Shown here one piece after another: positions 18,871 to 28,388 of a DNA stretch of 64,000 bases (its first letter is position 1; each line of letters begins with the position of its first letter). The DNA lies in assembly GCF_900104625.1 (NCBI RefSeq), contig NZ_FNVZ01000005.1:1178001-1242000 (forward strand). The letters run 5' to 3'. The stretch is from Leptotrichia massiliensis. GTDB lineage: Bacteria > Fusobacteriota > Fusobacteriia > Fusobacteriales > Leptotrichiaceae. The position numbers and the translations under genes are program-made. Below the pieces are notes generated by a model. It was not told the origin of the DNA and searched no databases. It saw only the letters and a list, made by a program, of their open reading frames with translations.

Positions 18871-20445
18871 TTATTTTGCATATTCCACAGCTCTAGTTTC
18901 CCTAATAACAGTAACTTTTATCTGTCCTGGATATTGCATTTTCTCTTCTATTTCTTTTGCTACATCTCTAGCAAGTATCGTAGCTTTATCATCATCAATA
19001 TTATCTGGATGAACAATTAATCTTAGTTCCCTACCAGCCTGAATTGCATACGAACTTTCAATTCCTTCATGACTATTAGCAATTTCTTCCAATTGTTCTA
19101 AACGTTTTAAATAATTTGATAATGTTTCACGTCTTGCTCCTGGTCTTGATGCTGAAATCGAATCAGCTGCTTGTACTAACACAGCTTCTATGCTTAACTG
19201 CTCAACTTCATTATGGTGAGCTTCTACAGCATTTATTACAATTTCACTTTCTTTTGAAAATTTTCTTAAAAATTCTCCACCATTTAAGGCGTGAGATCCT
19301 TCCTGCTCGTGTGAAAAAGCTTTTCCAATATCATGCAGTAATGCTGCTCTTTTGGCTATATCTACATTTGCTCCTATTTCTGCTGCAAGAGCTGCCGCTA
19401 TATGTGCAACTTCTATTGAATGTTGTAAAATATTTTGTCCAAAAGATGTTCTGAATTTTAAACGCCCAAATACTTTTAATACTTCACGTGGCAATGTTGG
19501 AATTCCAACTTCAAGAATTGCCTGTTCTGCTGCATCCAATATACTTTCATCTACTTCATGCTGTGCTTTTGCTACAACTTCCTCTATTTTTGTTGGGTGA
19601 ATACGTCCATCTGAAATCAGTTTTTCAAGTGCGATTCTTGCAACTTCTCTTCTAACACCATCAAATGATGATAAAACAACTGCTTCAGGTGTATCATCAA
19701 TTATTAAGTCAACTCCTGTTGCTGCTTCTATGGCTCTAATATTTCGCCCTTCACGTCCAATGATTCTACCTTTCATTTCCTCACTTGGAAGTTGAATAAC
19801 AGAAATTGTTGAATCAACCACATAATCCGATGCTGCCTTACCAATTGCAGTAGAAATAATTCTTTTAGAAATTCTATCTTTTTCTCTATCAAGATTATAT
19901 TCATAGTCTCTTATTAATACAGCTTTATCATGATCCAGCTCATTTTCAAGTTTAGTTAAAATGATTTTTCTAGCATCTTCCTGAGTAAGTTCAGAAATTC
20001 TTTCAAGTTCTTTTTCTTCATTTGCAATCATTTCGTCTAATTCTTTTTCTTTGCGAGATAATTTTTCACGATATTTTTCTGCTTTTGCTTCTTTCTCTTC
20101 TAGACGTTCCATTTTCGTTTCTAATGTTTCTTCTTTTTTTGCAATTCTTTCTTCTTTTGTAGCAAGTTCTGATTTCATTTTTTTTATCTCGTCATCTGCT
20201 ATTTTTTTCTCATTTAATAATTCTTCTTTTACCTTTAATGTTTCTTCTTTCCTAAACGATTCAATTTCTCTTTCAACTTCTTTTTTTGATGTCTCAAGTC
20301 TTCTTTTAGCATCAATGATTTTTAATTCCAGTTCGCTTAGTTCTCCATATTTTTTCTTAAATATTGAACTTCCAAAAAAATAAGCTATAAAAAAAGTCAA
20401 AAAAGAAAAAATAACAATCAACAGAATAGTTATTGATATGTGCAT
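18871..20445 (-). CDS. rny: Ribonuclease Y
   Basis: Membrane-anchored endoribonuclease that starts mRNA decay; 524 residues. One membrane helix (about 4-25), a long Lys/Glu coiled coil (about 30-195), a KH domain with GRIIGREGRNIRAIEAATG (about 210-230) and an HD domain with LLHDIGKAF (about 365). The end, QIKVTVIRETRAVEYAK, is typical. GGGAG precedes the ATG. It follows a lipoprotein gene by 12 bases, so the two are co-transcribed. Confidence 0.97.
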   Translation of the reverse strand: MHISITILLIVIFSFLTFFIAYFFGSSIFKKKYGELSELELKIIDAKRRLETSKKEVEREIESFRKEETLKVKEELLNEKKIADDEIKKMKSELATKEERIAKKEETLETKMERLEEKEAKAEKYREKLSRKEKELDEMIANEEKELERISELTQEDARKIILTKLENELDHDKAVLIRDYEYNLDREKDRISKRIISTAIGKAASDYVVDSTISVIQLPSEEMKGRIIGREGRNIRAIEAATGVDLIIDDTPEAVVLSSFDGVRREVARIALEKLISDGRIHPTKIEEVVAKAQHEVDESILDAAEQAILEVGIPTLPREVLKVFGRLKFRTSFGQNILQHSIEVAHIAAALAAEIGANVDIAKRAALLHDIGKAFSHEQEGSHALNGGEFLRKFSKESEIVINAVEAHHNEVEQLSIEAVLVQAADSISASRPGARRETLSNYLKRLEQLEEIANSHEGIESSYAIQAGRELRLIVHPDNIDDDKATILARDVAKEIEEKMQYPGQIKVTVIRETRAVEYAK

Positions 20446-20457
20446 TTTTCTCCCTTC

Positions 20458-20859
20458 TTATTTTTTTTCAGCTACATTTGAAATCTTCCAAGTATTACCA
20501 TCTGTTTTCTTCCAAGTTAATTTATAATAATTACTTTCTGTTGCAAAATTAATTACCATCAGGCTATTTGCCTTATTATTTGATACGACATTTACATCAG
20601 AAAAAACAAATGTCAATCCCGAAAGATCGTATTCTTGCATTTTTTTTACAATAATATTATTTTTAAATGTAGGTAAAAAAATTTCTTTTAATTTATCATA
20701 TTCATTTAAGCTGGCAGCTTCTTTCAAATCTTCAGTAACTTTCATTATCTCAGTACTAATAACATTTGTTTCTGCACGAGACATTTTGTTAGTAGAAGCA
20801 GTTAAACTAGTACAGCTTGTAAGAATTAACAAAATAAATAGACATAAATATTTTTTCAT
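20458..20859 (-). CDS. Small lipoprotein of unknown function
   Basis: 133 residues from the ATG at 20859, which has GGAGG at good spacing; a start eight codons earlier lacks a site and would spoil the signal peptide. Signal MKKYLCLFILLILTSC has its lipobox Cys at 16. The mature part has a helical stretch (about 30-65) and a beta-rich end with NYYKLTWKKTDGNTWKISNV, like small DUF4878/NTF2-type folds, though I cannot name a family. It precedes rny by 12 bases. Confidence 0.75.
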   Translation of the reverse strand: MKKYLCLFILLILTSCTSLTASTNKMSRAETNVISTEIMKVTEDLKEAASLNEYDKLKEIFLPTFKNNIIVKKMQEYDLSGLTFVFSDVNVVSNNKANSLMVINFATESNYYKLTWKKTDGNTWKISNVAEKK

Positions 20860-20949
20860 ATTTTCCTCCAAAAACTTCGTCATTTAATTTTATCACAATT
20901 TTTCCACATATTCAAGTTAGAAAAAATAAAATTTTTGCTTTTTTTCGCT

Positions 20950-21813
20950 TTATTTTTTCTTATTTCTCCATCTATTATGCTGCCACATATACTGCTCTGG
21001 ATATTCTCTAATGATTTCTTCAAATTCATGATAAATTTTTTGCATATTATACTGCATTGTTTCCTTCAATTTTGCTTGTTTTTCAATTTCAATAATTTTT
21101 TTATTCTTGACATGAATTACATCTCCATCAAATATAGCATAAGCTAATACTATGGGTATCTTATGTTTAATTGAAAGTAACACAGGTCCTGCTACACCAG
21201 TCGTTTCTCTTCCAAAAAAAGTTACATTCACATCTTTTCCATAGTGATCTGAAGCCAGTGCAATGATCGATTTTTCATTTATTGCACTTCTTAGTGCATC
21301 ACTATCATGTAATGGTAATGAATTAAGCCCTCCTTTTTCACGCCATTTGGTCATCAAATCATTGATTTTTCTATTTTTCTGATTTCTAAATACTGCATAA
21401 AACTTTCTAATATTTCTCATCTTACTTCCAGCTTCAAATCCACCTAAGTGAAGTGACACTATTAATACAGCCTTTTCATTATTCTCACAAGCCTGTTTCA
21501 TAATCTCATCATTTTCCACAACTGTATTGCCATTCTGTGTAATTTCCTCCAAAAAAATGGAAGTCATAATCATTTTTCCCATTGTTTTATAGGATTCTTT
21601 CGCAATTCTTTCTATTTCTTTCTCATTTTTTTCAGGAAAAGCATTTTTTATATTATCTATAGCAAGTAATCGTCGTTTTTTTATAGCATAATAGGCAATT
21701 ATTCCAAAATTTTCAAAAATTTTATATCTCATTTTAAGAGAAAAAATTGACAAAACTTTTTTTAATAAAACAACAAAAAATCCTGTTATTTTCTCACTTA
21801 CTTTATATTCCAT
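20950..21813 (-). CDS. lpxL: Lipid A biosynthesis acyltransferase (LpxL/HtrB family)
   Basis: Adds a secondary acyl chain to Kdo-lipid A at the inner membrane. From the ATG at 21813 it has 287 residues. A start 16 codons upstream falls inside the rpsO terminator and is rejected; AAGGAG lies 12 bases before the chosen ATG. An N-terminal hydrophobic segment (about 9-30) precedes the catalytic HX4E motif in SLHLGGFEAG and the family end QYMWQHNRWRNKKK. Together with waaA it supports lipopolysaccharide. Which acyl chain it adds is not readable. Confidence 0.9.
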   Translation of the reverse strand: MEYKVSEKITGFFVVLLKKVLSIFSLKMRYKIFENFGIIAYYAIKKRRLLAIDNIKNAFPEKNEKEIERIAKESYKTMGKMIMTSIFLEEITQNGNTVVENDEIMKQACENNEKAVLIVSLHLGGFEAGSKMRNIRKFYAVFRNQKNRKINDLMTKWREKGGLNSLPLHDSDALRSAINEKSIIALASDHYGKDVNVTFFGRETTGVAGPVLLSIKHKIPIVLAYAIFDGDVIHVKNKKIIEIEKQAKLKETMQYNMQKIYHEFEEIIREYPEQYMWQHNRWRNKKK

Positions 21814-21844
21814 TTTATTTTTAAACTCCTTAAAATTTATTTTC

Positions 21845-21876
21845 AAAAAAAGAGCATACATAAAATACGCTCTTTT
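21845..21876 (-). terminator. Terminator of rpsO
   Basis: Minus strand AAAGAGCGTA...TATGCTCTTTTTTT: a stem of about nine pairs with one mismatch, then a T run, directly after rpsO. Confidence 0.85.
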
Positions 21877-21886
21877 ATCTTAATTA

Positions 21887-22150
21887 CTATTTTCTGATTC
21901 CTAGTTTTCCGATTAATTCTCTGTAATCGTCTACGTTTCTATTTTTAATGTAGTTTAATAATCTTCTTCTTTTACCAACCATTTTTAATAATCCTACTCT
22001 TGAGTGTACATCTTTAGGATGTGTTTTCAAGTGAGCTGTTAAATGGTTGATTCTGTCTGTAATCAATGCTACTTGGACTTCAGCAGATCCTGTATCTTGT
22101 GCGTTCTTACCGAATGCTTCAATAATTTCTTTTTTTGGTTTTAATGCCAT
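21887..22150 (-). CDS. rpsO: 30S ribosomal protein S15
   Basis: 87 residues, standard length. It binds the central domain of 16S rRNA. Typical stretches are [31 protein letters not shown] and the end [26 protein letters not shown] precedes the ATG. It has its own promoter and terminator. Its leader of about 75 bases could host the autoregulation known for S15 in other bacteria, but I do not see a convincing S15-binding fold. Confidence 0.98.
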   Translation of the reverse strand: MALKPKKEIIEAFGKNAQDTGSAEVQVALITDRINHLTAHLKTHPKDVHSRVGLLKMVGKRRRLLNYIKNRNVDDYRELIGKLGIRK

Positions 22151-22228
22151 TGTATTTCCTCCTAATAATTATTATTTAAACCAAGAATATAGCGGCAAAC
22201 TTATATTCATAGTATAAATTCAAGTGTT

Positions 22229-22257
22229 ATTCTATCACATATTTCTTTTTTTGTAAA
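22229..22257 (-). promoter_or_regulatory. Promoter of rpsO
   Basis: Minus strand TTTACA (22252-22257), a 17-base spacer and TAGAAT (22229-22234). Confidence 0.65.
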
Positions 22258-22261
22258 GAAT

Positions 22262-22759
22262 TTATTTTGCAAAACTAGCTGTTAATGAATCAAAATCTAC
22301 AGGTAACTCAAGAGTTTCCTCAACTTTTTCATTATTTATTTTTACATTAAATGGAAATCCTGTAACATTAAATCCTCTTGCAATTGCACCACTTTCATCA
22401 TAATATATTGGGAATGTATATTGATTATTTTTTACATAAGTTTGAACCTTTCCAAGGCTTGATTGATTATTTGTGAACACGACTACAACATTTACTTTAT
22501 CTTTATTTGCATCATAAAATTTTTGTACTTCTGGCATTTCTTCTTTACAATGAGGACACCATTCAGCCGCTACAATGAATAATGTTTTTTTACCATTATT
22601 CAGTATTTTTCCACTATCAATTGTTTTACCATTTAAGTCCTTTAATTCAAAATTAGGTACTTTTCCTTTTCCATCCACATCAATACTAAATTCCTTTGAA
22701 CTTCCACAAGATACTACAAATAGTAGAAGCAAAGACATCATTACAATTATTTTTTTCAT
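22262..22759 (-). CDS. TlpA/ResA-like thioredoxin-fold lipoprotein
   Basis: 165 residues. The lipoprotein signal MKKIIVMMSLLLLFVVSC has its Cys at 18. The AhpC/TSA-Redoxin domain has the redox motif WCPHC (about 67-71, in AAEWCPHCKEEMP) and the cis-Pro in TGFPF (about 133). It is probably a periplasmic thiol-disulphide exchanger or reductant; the partner is unknown. A good AAGGAG site is present. A 6-bp hairpin (GTTGTTttgAACAAC on the minus strand) lies in the leader. Confidence 0.88.
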   Translation of the reverse strand: MKKIIVMMSLLLLFVVSCGSSKEFSIDVDGKGKVPNFELKDLNGKTIDSGKILNNGKKTLFIVAAEWCPHCKEEMPEVQKFYDANKDKVNVVVVFTNNQSSLGKVQTYVKNNQYTFPIYYDESGAIARGFNVTGFPFNVKINNEKVEETLELPVDFDSLTASFAK

Positions 22760-22891
22760 TTTTTCTCCTTAATTTATTTTTTGTTGTTCAAAACAACATT
22801 TTACTATACAAGTATACACTATATTTATTAGAATTTCCTATAATTTACCTAAGCTAAAAGATAATATTGAAATAACTTCTGAATCTATTTT

Positions 22892-24280
22892 TTAATTTGT
22901 TAAATAAGCATCAAAAATTTCTCCAATATCATAGCCATTTTCCTTTGCAACTTTGAAATAGAATTTTGATTTCTGCTTGTTCTTTTTGTTATAATAATAA
23001 ACTCCCAAATTATAAAAAGCTGTCGTATTAAGCTTTGCAGCAGCTTTTAAATTCAAAATTCTTACCATTTTATCAGTTTCAGGATAGTAAAGACTTAAAT
23101 CAACCATTGAATAATCATCACCGCTATTTGCAAGTCTTTCAAGTATTTTTTTTGCTTCTTTACTTTGTTTTATTCCTACTTCTTCAGCTTTTGCAGGATT
23201 CTTACTTGTTTCCATATCTTCCAAGATATAAGCAAGTTTATAACCTGCAGAAATTGAACCCAGCGAATATGCCTTATTGTAAATATTTCTAGCTTTTTTT
23301 ATTTCCTTTTGAGTTTCGTATAAACGTCCCAGATAGTTCATTGAATCAATGTCGTTTTTATTTGCAGCTCTCTGGTAAAATTCTTCGGCTTTTGTAAAAT
23401 CTTTTAAATTTTCATAAATAAATCCTTTATACCCTAAAATAAGAACTTCATCAGAATTTGTATCATCTAGTATTTTTAATGCCAGATCATAGTTCTTTTC
23501 GCCTTTTACAAGCCTAGATGCTAGCTCAAATGCTGCTAAATAATATTTATTTTGTGAAAATACCTGATTATAAATTTGTACTGCTTCTTCTTCCTTATCG
23601 TCATTTTCCAAAAGTTTTGCTTTTGCATAAAGTGCTGGTGAATAATTTTCAGACAGAAAATCTTTTAGGATGTCGTATGCTTTTTCAGGATTTGAAACTT
23701 TTTCTAAAACTAATGTTCCTAGTTCCTTTTTTTCTTCCGTCGAAATCGTTCCCTCATTTAACTTTTTATTTAATTCTTCTATACGTTTATAAAAATTCAT
23801 CATATTTTTATTATATTCATAAGAATAAAGAGCATAAATTTCTCCAGCATCTTTACCTTTTTTTAAATATTCCTGTGCTTTTGTAAACTCCAGTTTATTT
23901 TCGTAAATATTTCCAATCATATAATACGCTTTTATATTCCCCTGCTTTGTTGCACTTTCGAGTAAATCTAGAATTTGAGTCTCATCTCCGTTAGTCTGCT
24001 GCAATAAAAGTGCCTGATAATATTCGGCAATCCCTTTGCTTTTTTTCATATATCTATTAAAAAACATTGTTCCATTTTCAGCAAGATAAGTGTAGGCAAG
24101 TCCGTAAATATCTTCATTTCCTAATTTTGCTGATTCATTCATATTTTTCATTATATGTTCGTAGTCTTTTTTTTCTAAAATTCCAATAAGACTTTTTTCA
24201 AGTGCATCATAACCTGTATCAGTTTTTGAGCAAGATACTGAAAGCAATAACACAAATAATATATTTATCCATTTTTTCAT
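22892..24280 (-). CDS. TPR/Sel1-repeat lipoprotein
   Basis: 462 residues. Lipoprotein signal MKKWINILFVLLLSVSC (Cys 17). The rest consists of helical repeats of about 34-36 residues with Sel1/TPR patterns (for example AYYMIGNIYENKLEFTKAQE and SMNYLGRLYETQKEIKKARN) continuing to the end. Likely a periplasmic scaffold for protein-protein contacts. The ribosome binding site is weak (AGGAC, wide spacing). It lies 93 bases after metG and is perhaps co-transcribed with it. Confidence 0.82.
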   Translation of the reverse strand: MKKWINILFVLLLSVSCSKTDTGYDALEKSLIGILEKKDYEHIMKNMNESAKLGNEDIYGLAYTYLAENGTMFFNRYMKKSKGIAEYYQALLLQQTNGDETQILDLLESATKQGNIKAYYMIGNIYENKLEFTKAQEYLKKGKDAGEIYALYSYEYNKNMMNFYKRIEELNKKLNEGTISTEEKKELGTLVLEKVSNPEKAYDILKDFLSENYSPALYAKAKLLENDDKEEEAVQIYNQVFSQNKYYLAAFELASRLVKGEKNYDLALKILDDTNSDEVLILGYKGFIYENLKDFTKAEEFYQRAANKNDIDSMNYLGRLYETQKEIKKARNIYNKAYSLGSISAGYKLAYILEDMETSKNPAKAEEVGIKQSKEAKKILERLANSGDDYSMVDLSLYYPETDKMVRILNLKAAAKLNTTAFYNLGVYYYNKKNKQKSKFYFKVAKENGYDIGEIFDAYLTN

Positions 24281-24373
24281 ATTTTTATCACATGTCCTAT
24301 TCGTTTAAAAATTGTTCCCCCCGCTTTTTTGTTCTTTTTTTAGTTTACAAATTCAGATTCATACTCAAACTGT

Positions 24374-26275
24374 TTATTTTACAGTTGTTCCAATTTTTAC
24401 CTCATCATTTATAACTACCAATTTTGTTTTTTTCTTTTCTGTAGTTGTTAAAAGCATTCCTTGTGACAATTCACCTTTTAACTCAACTGGATTTAGATTT
24501 AATACAGCCTGTGCTTTTTTTCCGACTAATTCCTGCTCATTTGGATACCATTTTGCGATCCCAGAAATAATCTGTCTCTTCTCTTTCCCTGTATTTACAA
24601 TGAATTTTAACAATTTATCTGCATTTTCAATTTTCTCTACTTTTTCAATTTGAACAACTTTTATTTCAATTTTATTAAAATCATCTATTGTAATTGGATT
24701 TTCAATTTTCAAGTTTTCATTGTAGTCTTTTTTAGGCTCTTCTTCCAGCTCAATTCTTGGGAACAATGGAACTGCTTCATTCAATTTATTTCCAGTAGGA
24801 TAGCTTTTCCATTCTTTTATGTCGTCCAGATGTAATTTTGTCACATCCTTGTCAAGTCCTAGCTGATTTATCATTTTTTGTGCAGTTTCTGGCATAAATG
24901 GCGAAATCAGCACTGCAATTTTGTAAAGTGAATCGACTAAGTTGTACATAACAGTTGATAGCCTGTCCTTTCGGCTTTCATCCTTTGAAAGTTTCCAAGG
25001 CTCACACTCATCAATATATTTATTCATCCTTGAAATAAATTTCCAAATGTCTTTTAGTCCTTCAGAAAATTGATAATTATTTATATGTTTATCTAAATCA
25101 GTCAATGTACTTTGCCACAATTCCTTAACTTCAATATCAAAACTTTCTTCAACTTCATTTAACACAACTTCTGAGTTAAAATATTTCTTTTGCATTCCAA
25201 TCGTTCTATTAAGTAAATTTCCCAAGTCGTTTGCCAAATCGGCATTTATTCTCTGAACCATCGCTTTTTTAGAATAATCAGCATCCTGTCCAAAAGTCGC
25301 CTCTCTCATCAGATAGTACCTAAAAGCGTCAAGTCCGTATTTTTCAACTTCTTCCTCTGGATTAACAACATTTCCAAGTGATTTTGACATTTTTTCACCT
25401 TCCACAGTCCACCAACCATGTGCTGCAATCGTATCAGGCAACTTTATTCCAGCTGACATAAGCATCGCAGGCCAGATTATAGCATGAAATCTCAAAATAT
25501 CCTTCCCAACAACATGATTTACAGTTCCATTAGTCCAGAATTTATCAAACTGCTCTGTATCATTTGAAAATCCTGCTCCTGTCAGATATATATTCAAAGC
25601 GTCAAACCATACATAAATTATATGTCCTTCTTCCAGGTCTAATGGTATTCCCCAATCAAATGTAGTTCTTGAAATTGATAAATCTTGAAGCCCTTGCTTT
25701 ATAAAGGCAATTACTTCATTTTTCTTTCCTTCTGGCTTTATAAAATCAGAATTTTTTTCAATATGTTCCAATAACGCATTTTCATATTTGGATAATTTAA
25801 AAAAATACGAAGTTTCTTTTACATCAATAACTTCTTTTCCCATATATTTTCCATCAACAAGCTGATTTTCAGGAACAAAAGTTTCTTCAGAAACACTATA
25901 TTTACCAACATACTCTCCTCTGTAAATATCCCCCTTGTCATGCACTCTTTTTATTATTTCTCTTACAGTTTTTAAATGTCTTTCCTGCGTCGTTCTTAAA
26001 AAATCTGTATTTGAAATATTTAACTTTTCCCATAAAGTTGTGAAATTAAGAGACATTTTATCTACCCATTGCTGTGGTGTAAATCCATTTTTTTCAGCTG
26101 CTTCCTGAATTTTCTGTCCATGTTCATCGACTCCAGTCATAAAGCCAACTTCTTTCCCAGTTAACCTTTTGTATCTGGATACAACATCACATATTATAGT
26201 TGTGTAAGCTGTTCCTACGTGCGGTGCGGCATTAGGATAATAAATTGGCGTTGTTATGTAAAATGGTTTTGACAT
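24374..26275 (-). CDS. metG: Methionine--tRNA ligase
   Basis: Class I synthetase, 633 residues. The HIGH-equivalent is PHVGTAYTT (about 15), KMSKS is in GEKMSKSLGN (about 297), and the last 110 residues form a Trbp111-like tRNA-binding domain (IEIKVVQIEKVEKIENADKL, SQGMLL). The connective peptide region reads GKYSVSEETFVPENQLVDGK, without the zinc-binding Cys pairs, so this is a zinc-free type. AGGAGG precedes the ATG. Confidence 0.97.
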   Translation of the reverse strand: MSKPFYITTPIYYPNAAPHVGTAYTTIICDVVSRYKRLTGKEVGFMTGVDEHGQKIQEAAEKNGFTPQQWVDKMSLNFTTLWEKLNISNTDFLRTTQERHLKTVREIIKRVHDKGDIYRGEYVGKYSVSEETFVPENQLVDGKYMGKEVIDVKETSYFFKLSKYENALLEHIEKNSDFIKPEGKKNEVIAFIKQGLQDLSISRTTFDWGIPLDLEEGHIIYVWFDALNIYLTGAGFSNDTEQFDKFWTNGTVNHVVGKDILRFHAIIWPAMLMSAGIKLPDTIAAHGWWTVEGEKMSKSLGNVVNPEEEVEKYGLDAFRYYLMREATFGQDADYSKKAMVQRINADLANDLGNLLNRTIGMQKKYFNSEVVLNEVEESFDIEVKELWQSTLTDLDKHINNYQFSEGLKDIWKFISRMNKYIDECEPWKLSKDESRKDRLSTVMYNLVDSLYKIAVLISPFMPETAQKMINQLGLDKDVTKLHLDDIKEWKSYPTGNKLNEAVPLFPRIELEEEPKKDYNENLKIENPITIDDFNKIEIKVVQIEKVEKIENADKLLKFIVNTGKEKRQIISGIAKWYPNEQELVGKKAQAVLNLNPVELKGELSQGMLLTTTEKKKTKLVVINDEVKIGTTVK

Positions 26276-26339
26276 TTTTTTTCCTCCTTCTGATTTTATA
26301 ATATTTATGTCTGTAGTTTTATATTTTTAAAGTTATTAT

Positions 26340-27014
26340 TTATGTAAAACTTTCTTCTTTAAAGTCAACATTTTTGTTTTTATTGTATTTTTTATTGTAA
26401 ATTTCAAATGCCTTATTTCCAGCCTGATGTATTTTTTCTTTTACTAATTTTATTGACTCTTCTAAAGTTGTTTCCTTTGTTAAGTAAAATGGCTCTGCAA
26501 CATAATGAACACATCTAGAAAATGGAACAGGTATTTCAAGTTTGTCCCACATATTCTTAAAAATCCACTTTTTACTGCAATAAGAACTAACTGGAACGAT
26601 TGGCATTCCTGTTTTCTGTGCTATAAAAATTGCCCCTGCCTTAGGCTCAAAAATAGGTCCTCTTGGTCCGTCTATCGCAATTCCAAGTGTATAATCTTTT
26701 TTAGCGTATTTCATAGCTTCTTTTAAACTTTTTATGTTATCTCTATTCGAGGATCCTCGAATAAGCTCATTGCACTCTCTTTTAAGAAGTTCAGCCAATA
26801 TCTCACCATCTTTTGACGCACTTACAATAGAAGCTTTTTTCTTAATAATTCTGGTGGCGTTACACACTGTAAAAATTTTTCTATGCCAGAAAACGATAAT
26901 ATTTGGACTATTCATTTCTACTCCATCCGCATAAAAATATTCCTTTCTTGTCATAAAACTAAGTATTCTATATACAATGTGAAGAATTGCACCTAAAAAT
27001 TTATATTTATTCAT
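26340..27014 (-). CDS. DUF374 lysophospholipid acyltransferase-like protein
   Basis: 224 residues from the ATG at 27014; an ATG four codons earlier overlaps the GGGAG that serves this one. It has the acyltransferase FWHRKIFTV (His block), IAIDGPRGPIFEPKAGAIFIA and the PIVPVS signature of the DUF374 group, related to lipid acyltransferases. One N-terminal hydrophobic segment could dip into the membrane. The substrate is not known; lipid A or a phospholipid is plausible. It precedes metG by 64 bases. Confidence 0.85.
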   Translation of the reverse strand: MNKYKFLGAILHIVYRILSFMTRKEYFYADGVEMNSPNIIVFWHRKIFTVCNATRIIKKKASIVSASKDGEILAELLKRECNELIRGSSNRDNIKSLKEAMKYAKKDYTLGIAIDGPRGPIFEPKAGAIFIAQKTGMPIVPVSSYCSKKWIFKNMWDKLEIPVPFSRCVHYVAEPFYLTKETTLEESIKLVKEKIHQAGNKAFEIYNKKYNKNKNVDFKEESFT

Positions 27015-27151
27015 TTTTTCTCCCATTATTTTTAAATTATCCTCAAATCCCTTAATAAATTAATAGTTTAATATTAAGTAAAATAATCATAACTTTTCTT
27101 ATATTTTTAGATTCTTGAAAATTTGTTTAAAGCTTATTTAAAATAACATTT

Positions 27152-27712
27152 TTATATTTGCATTTTAAAATGTTTTGCTATTTCTGAAATTTTACTTTCT
27201 ATCACTTCGTTAGTTTCATTTTTTCTATAATTATCATCAAGTCTTGTACAAAGCAAAGTTGCATAACCAAATAAAAAGTACCATATTTTATTTACAGCTT
27301 TTTTGGCTTCTTCTTCCTCCAACGCTGGAAAACTTTCCAATAAATTTTGTTTTGTCAAAAGTTCATTTAACGTTTCTTCATAAAGTTTTTCAAATCTTTC
27401 TGTTGTATCTAAAAAAATTGTCCTGAATAATTCCTTTTCTTCTCTTGCAAAAATTGCAAAACCAATCGCACCACTCAATATTTTTCTTTCAGAATAATTT
27501 CCATATAAATATTTTTTTAATTTCTCTTTACACACATTTATAATTTCTTCCTTTAATTCATCAACTGTACTAAAATTAAAATAAATCGGTGCTGTTGAAC
27601 ATTTTAAGTAATTAGCAATTTTCCTGACACTAATATTTTGAAACCCCTCTTTTTTCATCAATTCATATCCCGCCTCAATCACTACTTCCTTCGTAAATTT
27701 AAGCCTAGACAT
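27152..27712 (-). CDS. TetR/AcrR-family transcriptional regulator
   Basis: 186 residues. The N-terminal helix-turn-helix covers about 7-50: VVIEAGYELMKKEGFQNISV, then RKIANYLKCSTAPIYFNF. The C-terminal ligand domain is helical and unclassified. AAGGAG precedes the ATG. The target is unclear; it sits between the acyltransferase and folA genes, all on the same strand. Confidence 0.88.
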   Translation of the reverse strand: MSRLKFTKEVVIEAGYELMKKEGFQNISVRKIANYLKCSTAPIYFNFSTVDELKEEIINVCKEKLKKYLYGNYSERKILSGAIGFAIFAREEKELFRTIFLDTTERFEKLYEETLNELLTKQNLLESFPALEEEEAKKAVNKIWYFLFGYATLLCTRLDDNYRKNETNEVIESKISEIAKHFKMQI

Positions 27713-27749
27713 ATTTTCTCCTTTTCAGATTTCCATTTGTTTATAATTT

Positions 27750-28271
27750 TTATACATTAATTTTTTCATAAATGCAAAATTTCCAGCCATCATAGTTTTC
27801 TTCTGTCAAAGTTACCCATTTATCCAACTCTATTTCTGGAAAATAAGCATCTGCCTCAGTATCAGAAAAATCAATATGGCTCATATAAATCCTTTTTATA
27901 ATTCCCATTTCAAGAAATTTTTTGTAAATCTCCCCTCCGCCAATAATAAAAATTTCTTCTGTAAAATCTTTATACTTTTCAATAACTTTTTGAAAATCGT
28001 CATAAAATTCCAGCTTAGTAGTTTCGTTTTCATATTTTTTTCTATCTTCTTTAAATTTCTCATCCGTTTCCAAAAAATTCCTAGATAAAACTATATTTGT
28101 TCGGTTTGGTAAAGCTCTACCTATACTTTTATAAGTATTTCTTCCCATAATAACCGTCTTTCCTGTCGTTATTTTCTTAAAGTTTTTCAAATCTTTAGGA
28201 ATATGCCACAAAAGCTGATTATTTTTCCCAATTTCATTATTTTTCCCAACAGCGACTATTAAGCTAAACAT
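27750..28271 (-). CDS. folA: Dihydrofolate reductase
   Basis: Reduces dihydrofolate with NADPH; 173 residues from the ATG at 28271. A GTG three codons earlier touches the AAAGG site, so the later ATG, with eight bases of spacing, is preferred. Motifs: FSLIVAVGKNNEIGKNNQLLWHIPKDL split over the Met20 loop, VIMGRNTYKSIG, LPNRTNIVLSR and FIIGGGEIYKKFL; the active-site acid is the Asp in HIPKDL. It follows thyA across a 25-bp inverted repeat. Confidence 0.95.
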   Translation of the reverse strand: MFSLIVAVGKNNEIGKNNQLLWHIPKDLKNFKKITTGKTVIMGRNTYKSIGRALPNRTNIVLSRNFLETDEKFKEDRKKYENETTKLEFYDDFQKVIEKYKDFTEEIFIIGGGEIYKKFLEMGIIKRIYMSHIDFSDTEADAYFPEIELDKWVTLTEENYDGWKFCIYEKINV

Positions 28272-28300
28272 AAACATCACCTTTCTGCTGTATCTTATTT

Positions 28301-28380
28301 TTTATACTAAAACTACTCTAAAATCCAAATAAGAATTTAATTTGATTTCCACTTAGGTTTTAAAGAAGTTTTAGTATAAA
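28301..28380 (-). repeat. 25-bp inverted repeat between thyA and folA
   Basis: Arm 28301-28326 (TTTATACTAAAACTACTCTA...) matches the reverse complement of arm 28356-28380 at about 22 of 25 positions, with a 29-base loop. It fills the gap between the thyA stop and the folA start. The left arm contains TATAAA on the minus strand, 16 bases after TTGGAT, a possible folA promoter. Neither arm is followed by a T run on the minus strand, so it is not a standard terminator. Confidence 0.7.
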
Positions 28381-28388
28381 TTTTTGGA

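Noticed and set aside
21814-21861. Earlier start of the lipid A acyltransferase
   Set aside because: Those codons begin inside the rpsO terminator and have no ribosome binding site.
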